Source: Lachnoclostridium sp. An131
GTDB lineage: Bacteria; Bacillota; Clostridia; Lachnospirales; Lachnospiraceae
Reading direction: 5' to 3'
Assembly: GCF_002160825.1 (NCBI RefSeq)
Contig: NZ_NFLI01000001.1
Location: 1 to 64,000 of the forward strand
DNA length: 64,000 nucleotides
In this document: piece by piece, positions 57,914 to 64,000 of the stretch
Layout: each line of letters starts with the position of its first letter
Position numbering within the stretch: the first letter of the stretch is position 1
The notes under the pieces: generated by a model
What the model was told of the DNA's origin: nothing
Seen by the model: the letters and a program-made list of their open reading frames with translations, nothing else
Databases searched by the model: none
Program-made: the position numbers and the translations under genes

Positions 57914-58444
57914 ATGTGTAAGATTATTATTAATCAGGTGAAGCAGTTTGGTTGTAGGATTCAGGGTTATGAGATACTTGATACCTTAAAAGGAGAAATC
58001 CTTGGAATGACTGAGACAGACATTAAGAAGTCGATTGAGAAAGGTGAATTAATATATGGCCTGAAGATGAACCATGACGCAGAGGAGTTGGTGCTTGATG
58101 AAGAAGGCTTCTGTCAGACAGACATTATGGTGAAAACGACTTTAAAGAGCATGAAACCTTTGAATAATGAAGAAGCGGCGGCAAATGTATTCTTTACCTT
58201 GATTGGAGTGAAGGACAGCAAGGACGGAAGATACGAGCTTATGAACAGCAGGTTCGGGCGGTCAGAAGTATCCATTGATAAACTCATGACACTTTTGGAA
58301 ATGGGTTTAATCCAGGGAGGCTGTAAGCTGGACGGAAACGGGAATCTGAAGCTGGCAAAGGTATTCGAGGACAGCATTGCTAAGAAAGAGAGCAAGCCGA
58401 GAAAAGAAATTCCAGCAGATAAGAAGGAGGCGCAGGCTTCATGA
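57914..58444 (+). CDS. Unrecognised element protein, 176 residues
   Basis: A soluble protein starting MCKIIINQVKQFGCRIQGYEI, with a Lys/Glu-rich tail (KKESKPRKEIPADKKEAQAS). The first half has short strands, the second half helices (LMTLLEMGLIQGGCKL). No motif identified. Its stop overlaps the start of a small membrane protein gene by four bases, so the two are coupled. Confidence 0.7.
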   Translation: MCKIIINQVKQFGCRIQGYEILDTLKGEILGMTETDIKKSIEKGELIYGLKMNHDAEELVLDEEGFCQTDIMVKTTLKSMKPLNNEEAAANVFFTLIGVKDSKDGRYELMNSRFGRSEVSIDKLMTLLEMGLIQGGCKLDGNGNLKLAKVFEDSIAKKESKPRKEIPADKKEAQAS

Positions 58445-58584
58445 CAGAGTTTAATGTACTGATAATTCTTTCAATTCTGGACTTGCAGTTAAGGGCGATA
58501 GCGGTAGCTGGATTGTTATTCCTAGGATATAAAGCATATAAACTGTTAAAAGTCTGTGCGGCTATGGAGGAAGAAAAAGCCTGA
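58441..58584 (+). CDS. Small membrane protein, 47 residues
   Basis: Starts with an ATG overlapping the upstream TGA (ATGA). One hydrophobic helix (about residues 18-35, IAVAGLLFLGYKAYKLL) between a polar start and an acidic end MEEEKA. It looks like a genuine coupled small gene; function unknown. Confidence 0.6.
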   Translation: MTEFNVLIILSILDLQLRAIAVAGLLFLGYKAYKLLKVCAAMEEEKA

Positions 58585-58718
58585 ATCGGGCAGAGGAAGT
58601 AAGAGAGGGTACATGTCAGGGAAAAGAGCTGGCATGTACCTTTTCCAATTTCAGCTATGCTAAGGGTTGCTGGTGGAGTAGGGAGAAATTTAAAAATAAT
58701 TTCAAGGAGGTTTATACT

Positions 58719-58898
58719 TTGGGAGATACTTGTTACGTTGTTCAGGATACACAGCAATCAAACATATACCGTGTTTTTCATCCTCTGCATTTTTTGGTGG
58801 CAATAGTGCAAATGCCAACTGATAGTCAATACATGTTGGATAGTAAATTGCTGTCGGCACTTGTAAAGGCAATGAACAGTAGATACAGAATTAAATGA
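58719..58898 (+). CDS. Small hypothetical protein, 59 residues, TTG start
   Basis: A perfect AAGGAGG lies 8 bases before a TTG opening a 60-codon frame (MGDTCYVVQDTQQSNIYRVF..., ending NSRYRIK). A terminator with T run follows 22 bases after the stop, supporting a real short transcript. No domain recognised. Confidence 0.55.
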   Translation: MGDTCYVVQDTQQSNIYRVFHPLHFLVAIVQMPTDSQYMLDSKLLSALVKAMNSRYRIK

Positions 58899-58920
58899 AA
58901 AGAACTCCTTAAATGAAGCA

Positions 58921-58957
58921 GGCAGGCCAGAGCAGAAATGTGAGGCCTGCCATTTTT
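58921..58957 (+). terminator. Terminator after the 59-residue gene
   Basis: GGCAGGCC/GGCCTGCC, 8-bp stem, followed by ATTTTTTG. Confidence 0.85.
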
Positions 58958-59340
58958 TGTGCTCTTTGATAAAAAGACTGTAAAGTTTAATTTGACAAGC
59001 TAAAGAGAAAAATTTGAGATACAACAGAAAGGAAATAAATGTAAATTCTCTTAAAATTAACCAGAATAGAGTGGAAAATTTTTGGATGAATTAAGTTACT
59101 GCAAACCAAAATTTCCGTTTTTAATTGTCTTAGGTTCTGGAAAAACGAAAAAAGGGTGGATTTATGGGCGAAAATGAGGAAATTTCAAAAAAGAAAATGA
59201 GGACAAAGAAAAATATAAAATTTGGTTTATTTTAACTTTTGGGGGATTGGTTAGTTTTAACCAAAAAAGACTTTAGATGAAAAAGCAGTGATACTGCCCT
59301 GCCGGATGAAGCCGTGAAAAACGGGGGAACAGTCAAGCTA
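58958..59340. other. Non-coding AT-rich stretch
   Basis: No gene is supported. Poly-A and poly-T tracts dominate; nothing else specific is seen. Confidence 0.55.
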
Positions 59341-59700
59341 TATAGGAAAATGAGAAAAAAGATTTTTTTCATAGACTTATCGGCGGCAAGTGAGTAGGGC
59401 TGAGGCAGTCACATTCTATAGTAGGAAAATGAAAAATAGGATTTTATTTCTGTCCCCATGGCGGCAGGTGAGTAGGGTAGAAGCAGTCATGTCCTGTAGT
59501 GGATAAGAGGAAAAAAGGATTCTATTTCCGGCTCCATAGTGGCAAGTGAAGTGATATGCAGACAGTGACAGGTATAGAGGGAAAATGGAAAGCAGGGATT
59601 TCCTTTCTGCATAATGGAGACAAGTTAAGTGATTCATCAGCTTTCAATTATTATAGGAAAATGGAAAAGAAATAAAAGATTTCCGCTTGAGGCTGACAGG
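59341..59700 (+). repeat. Five degenerate tandem units of 75-79 bp
   Basis: Units start at about 59343, 59422, 59497, 59574 and 59653 with TAGGAAAATG or a variant. Each continues with a Lys-codon-like A/G tract, GATTT(T/C) and a block like GGCGGCAAGTGAGTAGGG then GCAGTCA. No frame is kept through the array. It ends about 120 bases before the XRE-like gene at 59820, so it could be its operator array or a replication-type iteron set. Confidence 0.7.
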
Positions 59701-59819
59701 TTGAGAGAAAGAGAGCCGGACAGGGTGCCAAAGGATTTCCTGCAGGCCTTTCCTGCATTAAATACCGGGTGATTTTTCTAAGGTTCCATGGTATGATGAA
59801 AAGCAGGGAGGTTGATGTT

Positions 59820-60632
59820 ATGGCAGGGAAAAATGGGAAAGAGCAGACAAAAGAAAGGTCGGACTTATACGAAGAAGGAAAACAATTATGGGTAAGAGTG
59901 AATCTGTATCTTATCAGGAGTATGTACAAGTATATAAAAAAAGCTCCAAATCTTCCGAGGACTACTTTTGCGGTTGAGGGCGTGAACATGTCAAGGCAGA
60001 AGATATCCAGAATAAATAACGGTTCTGGTTTTCAATTAACTCAGGATGATACAGAGCGCATTGTAAAGACTTTTAAGATTGATAGAAAATACTTTGAAAA
60101 AAACAGTCAAGAGCATTTTGAGATTCCCGACGTTAGTGATGATGATTGGAAAAAGTTCTTTTTTGGTAAGTATGGTGCTAGTTTTAATGATGAGGTCATA
60201 GATGAGAGCAAAGTAGTGCTGTATAAAGGAGCAGAGAGGATCTTTGAAGAACTGGAACGCTATCAAAAAATTAAATTGAACAAACAAAAAAAAGCGGAAA
60301 AAGAAGGTAAGAAGGCTGATACGACAAGAGAAGATAAACAAATAAGTTTTTACAAAGGTGAAATAACATATAAAATGACAGAGAAGCTAAAACAAGTGGC
60401 AAAAAACTGGGATGAAATTTTGGACATGAACGATCCATTATATAAAATTTGTCACTATTTCTATTATGGGGAACCCTTGAGAGGGGTAGATGAGATAAGT
60501 TTATTGATGAAATGCCTGGAAGAAACTAATTGTAAAGATTGGAAAGGGGAAAATATTAATACATTAAGGAAGTATCAAACACTATTAAAAAAGCATTATG
60601 AGTATGTAAATGCCTTGATAATAGTCCATTGA
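59820..60632 (+). CDS. HTH-domain element protein, 270 residues
   Basis: The ATG at 59820 follows GGGAGG. Residues about 28-85 contain a helix-turn-helix-like segment (LPRTTFAVEGVNMSRQKISRINNGSGFQLTQDDTERIVKTF) of the XRE type. The rest is Lys/Glu-rich and helical with no known domain. It is probably a DNA-binding regulator or initiator of the element; the tandem array just upstream is a natural target. No nuclease or polymerase motif is seen. Confidence 0.7.
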   Translation: MAGKNGKEQTKERSDLYEEGKQLWVRVNLYLIRSMYKYIKKAPNLPRTTFAVEGVNMSRQKISRINNGSGFQLTQDDTERIVKTFKIDRKYFEKNSQEHFEIPDVSDDDWKKFFFGKYGASFNDEVIDESKVVLYKGAERIFEELERYQKIKLNKQKKAEKEGKKADTTREDKQISFYKGEITYKMTEKLKQVAKNWDEILDMNDPLYKICHYFYYGEPLRGVDEISLLMKCLEETNCKDWKGENINTLRKYQTLLKKHYEYVNALIIVH

Positions 60633-60671
60633 GAGGGAAAAGGCATATAAAAAGCAAGTAAAAATAGAAAA

Positions 60672-60725
60672 AAAGAGAAGGCGAATATGACGGTATGAAC
60701 ATCATATTCGCCTTCTCTTTTTATG
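60672..60725 (+). terminator. Strong terminator
   Basis: A 16-bp or longer perfect stem, GAGAAGGCGAATATGA/TCATATTCGCCTTCTC, with an 11-base loop, then TTTTT. Confidence 0.93.
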
Positions 60726-60981
60726 GTATATACAGGGGAAAATAAAGGCGTGACATTTTAAAAACAATAGCATTACAAAAATACAATAAAGTGTGACAAA
60801 ATATATAAAATTTGGAATCGGAATATGCAATATATCGGAAAAAATGTATCATAAGTACATCAAGAGGAACAAAACCGAAAGACAACCGAATGTGCACATA
60901 GGAGCGTCTCAGGCATATATGAGACGCGAAGGTCTGAAATCGAACCTCTTTGCAAAAAGGTAGATACAGGAGGATTAAGTG
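60726..60981. other. Leader region with stem-loop before the 214-residue gene
   Basis: An 8-bp perfect stem GCGTCTCA/TGAGACGC at 60904-60927 lies in the likely 5' leader, 55 bases before the start codon. AT-rich promoter-like sequence precedes it at 60770-60850. Confidence 0.5.
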
Positions 60982-61626
60982 ATGAGTAACATTAATGAGG
61001 GAGTGACTTTAAAGACTGACACTATGTTTGGAGTTGAACTGGGGATAAGCAAGAAAGGCTATGGAGTTTATGCACGTCTTAAAGAGGAAAAAGCTGGGCT
61101 GAAGTGGACATATATTATACATGTAAAAACGCCTGAAGGAAATTTCTATTATGTGAATGCATTTCAGTACAACAGCAATCGAGATTATGACTGCTTGGAG
61201 TTTTTATTAGGAGTAGCTGGAGGATTTGAAGTAGAAGATTTAGAGAACATGTGGAATGTTCTTAAAGAGGCAACACCAGTGTTGCAGGAGAATCTGGTTG
61301 TATTGGACAATATTCCTCCTGCTCAGGAGGTTCCAAAGAGGGTAATTCAATATATTCGTGAGAATAACGAAAAGCCCTACGGCGAGGACGGGGTGAGCAT
61401 ATTAATTAGCAAGGGATACGGTTATATTAGGTCAACGTACATTGACGAAATGATAAAGGATCTGGGCTGGAAGTGCACAAAGGATGAGCTTCAAGATAAT
61501 TTATTAATGGCTGGCATATTTGAATTTAGTAAGAGCAAGAGTGAGGATGAGAAAAAAAAGCGACCTTCTCATGTAAAGCGTATGCCTTCCAAGGGTTTTC
61601 GGTGTTGGAAAATCCGCCTGTCATAA
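60982..61626 (+). CDS. Unrecognised element protein, 214 residues
   Basis: A soluble protein, N-terminal half beta-rich (FGVELGISKKGYGVYARLKEEKAGLKWTYIIHVK is split here by motif), C-terminal half helical with a very basic end (KKKRPSHVKRMPSKGFRCWKIRLS). The ATG at 60982 has AGGAGG 8 bases upstream. No known domain. It precedes the DNA methylase by 41 bases and might be transcribed with it. Confidence 0.68.
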   Translation: MSNINEGVTLKTDTMFGVELGISKKGYGVYARLKEEKAGLKWTYIIHVKTPEGNFYYVNAFQYNSNRDYDCLEFLLGVAGGFEVEDLENMWNVLKEATPVLQENLVVLDNIPPAQEVPKRVIQYIRENNEKPYGEDGVSILISKGYGYIRSTYIDEMIKDLGWKCTKDELQDNLLMAGIFEFSKSKSEDEKKKRPSHVKRMPSKGFRCWKIRLS

Positions 61627-61667
61627 TCTTTAATCTTATATACGGACGAAGAAAAGGAGAACTAGAA

Positions 61668-62606
61668 ATGAGATCATTAATATCAAAACTTTTTATTATT
61701 GTATTTGCTTGGTATGGTGGAAAGATTAGGTTTGCTATGAGACTGCTTGGTTTGGTGCCGAAGTGCCATGTATGGTGTGAGCCATACATGGGCTCAGCGG
61801 CTTTGACCTTGAATCATATCAGATGTAACAGAGAAATACTGAACGATACCGATTATGGGCTTGTATGCTTCTTTAAGACATTACAGGACAAAAGAGCAGG
61901 GAAAGAACTGATTGAACAAATCAAGTCAATGAACTGCTCGGAGGAAGAATTTGAGGCTGCAAAAAGTTTTAAGGAGTCTTGGGACAAGAATCAGGAAGGA
62001 AAAAAGCCGCAGTACATCAGCGTAGAACGTGCCCTGTGTGAGTTTATCCTGATAACACAAAGCTTTAATAATACGAGAAACAGCTACAGCAAGAAGAACC
62101 TCAAGAATGTTCAGGGGTTCAGGAAAAGGAGTGTCAGAAATCTGACAAGGGCACAAGAACGGCTGGAGAATGTTGAGATACGGCATGGAAATGCTCTGGA
62201 CGTGATAAGAGAACTGAAGGACAATGAGGACGCTTTTCTGTTTCTGGATCCGCCTTATGAGCATGATAAGCGGAATGCCAGTGCAATAAGGGCTTATGGA
62301 GAAGGCAATGAAATGAGCCAGAAAGCTCATAGGGAACTTGTAGAACTTATTAAGGACGCTAAGTGCAAGATTATCCTCTCCGGCTATCGATTTGATGATG
62401 TAACAGAACAAACCTTGTATGACCGATACCTCCTGCCCTATGGCTGGAAGTGCTATAAGCTGGCTGACACAAAAAAGACTGCGGCCCCTTCCAAAAACGG
62501 GAAGAAGCCACCAGCAAAAGAGTTTATCTGGGTGAACTACACGATGTCGGATTTTGCGGGGCGTTGTATCAGTTTGAGAGAGTATGGAGCAGTAAAGGGG
62601 GACTAA
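61668..62606 (+). CDS. DNA adenine methylase, D12 class
   Basis: A 312-residue N6-adenine DNA methyltransferase (Dam/DpnM type). It has the SAM-binding start FAWYGGKIRFAM, CEPYMGSAALTLN, REILNDTDYGLVCFFKTLQ and the catalytic DPPY at 194-197. The ATG at 61668 follows AAGGAG; a longer frame runs into the upstream gene without a site. No restriction endonuclease is next to it, so it is a solitary methylase, often used by mobile elements for protection or regulation. Sequence specificity (GATC is common for the family) cannot be read directly. Confidence 0.9.
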   Translation: MRSLISKLFIIVFAWYGGKIRFAMRLLGLVPKCHVWCEPYMGSAALTLNHIRCNREILNDTDYGLVCFFKTLQDKRAGKELIEQIKSMNCSEEEFEAAKSFKESWDKNQEGKKPQYISVERALCEFILITQSFNNTRNSYSKKNLKNVQGFRKRSVRNLTRAQERLENVEIRHGNALDVIRELKDNEDAFLFLDPPYEHDKRNASAIRAYGEGNEMSQKAHRELVELIKDAKCKIILSGYRFDDVTEQTLYDRYLLPYGWKCYKLADTKKTAAPSKNGKKPPAKEFIWVNYTMSDFAGRCISLREYGAVKGD

Positions 62607-62609
62607 GAA

Positions 62610-62780
62610 ATGGAAATCAGGCTATTGATAACGACAGAGGAACTCATGGAGGCATTGGGCTGTGGGAGGCGGCGGGCAGTATCATTCGGAGAGAGGGCAG
62701 GAGCTAAGGTCAGGATAGGACATGCCCTGAGGTGGAATGTGGAAAAGCTCCGCAAGCTGATTGAGGAGGAATCCGAGTAA
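62610..62780 (+). CDS. Excisionase-like small DNA-binding protein
   Basis: A 56-residue protein (MEIRLLITTEELMEALGCGR...) starting 3 bases after the methylase stop. TTEELMEALGCGRRRAVSFGERAGAKVRIGHALRWNV is split across a helix-turn-helix with a basic wing, the plan of Xis/AlpA-like factors. It sits directly before the integrase, as excisionases do. A hairpin separates the two. Confidence 0.72.
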   Translation: MEIRLLITTEELMEALGCGRRRAVSFGERAGAKVRIGHALRWNVEKLRKLIEEESE

Positions 62781-62835
62781 ATTTGTCTTGCAACGAATGG
62801 GAAACGGCGTTACAATCGCTTCCAGAAAAAGGAAA

Positions 62836-62859
62836 CGGCCCGGAATTGATACCGGGCCG
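62836..62859. terminator. Hairpin between excisionase-like gene and integrase
   Basis: CGGCCCGG/CCGGGCCG perfect 8-bp stem with an 8-base loop; only a weak T run follows, so it may be an attenuator. Confidence 0.6.
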
Positions 62860-62899
62860 CATTGATTCATAAGAGCAGAGCAGAACGGAGGATAAAACG

Positions 62900-64000
62900 A
62901 TGGTGAAAAGAAAAGACCGCAATGGAAGGGTACTGCCGCAGGGCGTGACGCAGAGGGCAGACGGAAGGTATTTGTACAGGGAGCAGATCAATGGGAAATC
63001 CATATATTTGTATGCAAAGACTTTGAATGAGATGAAGGAGAGGATTTCCAAGCATAAGCTGGACGCGGCTAAGGGCGTGGATGTGGATCTGAAAAAGCTG
63101 ACACTGAACGAGTGGTATTTTCAGTACTTGGAAATCTATAAGAAGAACAATATAAAGGAAATGAGCTACCGGAACATGATTAACTATTATACTTGGTATG
63201 TGAAGAATTTTGGGATGTTGGGGAGCCTGTGCCTGGAAGATATTACTCATGCAAAGGTGGTAAGTCATTTTCAGGAGTTGGCGCAGAAAAAGAAATTAGC
63301 TCATAAGACGCTTGCTTCTCTGGCTTCTATGCTGTTTAATTGTTTTCAGCAGGCTGTTTACGATCAGGCGATTACCTATAATCCAGCGGGTGACATTATG
63401 AAGTTTGTGAAAGGCCAGCCGCCGGAGACCAGGGACAGCCTGACAAAGGAAGAAGTGAGCCGCCTTGTGAATTTCCTGAAGAAGGATGAAGAATACCACA
63501 TCTATCTTCCGGCGATTGTGACAGGGCTTGGAACAGGTCTCCGGTGCGGGGAGCTTCTGGGGCTGACATGGGACAATGTGGACTTCAAGCGGCATGTGAT
63601 ACGGGTGGATCACACAATAAGCTATAAAAACAAGGGAAACGGGCATGAGTTCTTTATCACAACGCCGAAAACAAAGGCGGCTAACAGGGAAATCCCAATG
63701 ACCTCAGAAGTAGAAGAAATGCTGAAGGAACAGAAGAAGTACCAGAAGGAACTGCGCATACGGGACGACATTTGCATAGACGGCTGGAAACACTTTGTGT
63801 TTACAACAAAGCTGGGGAATCCGTTCACCCATGAAGGGTTTAGGACTTCCCTGAAAAGGCTAATTAAAAAGGCCAATGCAGAGGAAAGGGAGCAGGCAAA
63901 GGAGGAAGGGCGGGAGCCTGTGCTGATCCCAGACCATACGCCGCACTGGTGGCGGCATACCTTCTGTACAAGACTTGTAGAGGCAAATGTGGACTATGTA
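62900..64000 (+). CDS. int: Tyrosine recombinase/integrase, cut by window end
   Basis: The first 367 residues of a phage-type or Tn916-type integrase. The ATG at 62900 follows GGAGG. Residues 1-60 look like an AP2-like arm-binding domain (RKDRNGRVLPQGVTQRADGRY); about 65-165 are the SAM-like core-binding domain; the catalytic domain begins near 175, with Arg215 in GLRCGE and the box HWWRH (His349, Arg352). The catalytic Tyr lies past position 64000. It indicates site-specific integration and excision, and the element end is probably just to the right. Confidence 0.93.
   Translation, partial: MVKRKDRNGRVLPQGVTQRADGRYLYREQINGKSIYLYAKTLNEMKERISKHKLDAAKGVDVDLKKLTLNEWYFQYLEIYKKNNIKEMSYRNMINYYTWYVKNFGMLGSLCLEDITHAKVVSHFQELAQKKKLAHKTLASLASMLFNCFQQAVYDQAITYNPAGDIMKFVKGQPPETRDSLTKEEVSRLVNFLKKDEEYHIYLPAIVTGLGTGLRCGELLGLTWDNVDFKRHVIRVDHTISYKNKGNGHEFFITTPKTKAANREIPMTSEVEEMLKEQKKYQKELRIRDDICIDGWKHFVFTTKLGNPFTHEGFRTSLKRLIKKANAEEREQAKEEGREPVLIPDHTPHWWRHTFCTRLVEANVDYV

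Noticed and set aside
59341-59700. Possible CRISPR array in the second repeat tract
   Set aside because: The whole 77-base unit is degenerate and repeated; there are no constant-length unique spacers or cas genes.
47345-64000. Full conjugative element (ICE)
   Set aside because: No relaxase, coupling protein or type IV secretion genes could be identified between rpsR and the integrase.

Overview
The window looks like chromosome of a Gram-positive, anaerobic, gut-type Clostridia, most likely Lachnospiraceae. Evidence: strong AGGAGG ribosome sites, frequent TTG/GTG starts, class B sortase, an Rnf-type cluster with NusG-II and Gx-transporter neighbours, YesM/YesN regulation, and two stretches of clearly different base composition (a GC-rich backbone up to about 47.4 kb, then an AT-richer block to the right edge). 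The genus cannot be fixed from the sequence alone.

Backbone, 1-47.3 kb. A 5'-truncated MATE transporter is followed by an unusual HPr/D-lactate dehydrogenase fusion, a second D-2-hydroxyacid dehydrogenase, and tRNA-Glu and tRNA-Cys genes. From 4.2 to 12.7 kb lies a flavin/electron-transfer neighbourhood: NusG-II protein, Gx transporter, RnfC, RnfD, a large RnfG-like protein with two inserted repeats, one RnfA/E-like membrane protein, then CutC, the flavin transferase ApbE and a PepSY lipoprotein. RnfB is absent here. From 13 to 26.9 kb there is one catabolic locus: a divergent DeoR repressor, a YesM/YesN two-component system, a TPP-dependent 2-oxo acid (acetoin/pyruvate) dehydrogenase E1 alpha, E1 beta and E2 without E3, an FGGY sugar kinase, and a sugar ABC importer with two different permeases. 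Together they suggest uptake, phosphorylation and TPP-dependent cleavage of a deoxy-ketose or acetoin-like compound. 27-47 kb holds ordinary single genes (TauE, Sfp-type transferase, sortase B, sirtuin, aminotransferase, signal peptidase, pyrophosphatase, shikimate kinase, M23 peptidase, methyltransferase, M29 aminopeptidase, CmpB-like membrane protein) and the rpsF-ssb-rpsR operon.

Accessory element, about 47.4 kb to beyond 64 kb. Immediately after rpsR come 11-bp direct repeats and a compact type I toxin-antitoxin locus. Then follow a serine resolvase with repeated upstream motifs, several unrecognised proteins, an XRE repressor, a long promoter-led non-coding repeat tract, two lipoproteins, a small P-loop protein, a 1098-residue secreted protein, a second tandem-repeat tract, a Dam-type methylase, an excisionase-like protein and a tyrosine integrase cut by the window edge. 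No relaxase, type IV secretion, capsid or terminase gene is visible, so this is best described as an integrative element of unknown class. A 9-bp tandem motif related to TGTTACCAG recurs in four of its intergenic regions and ties the element together as one regulated unit.
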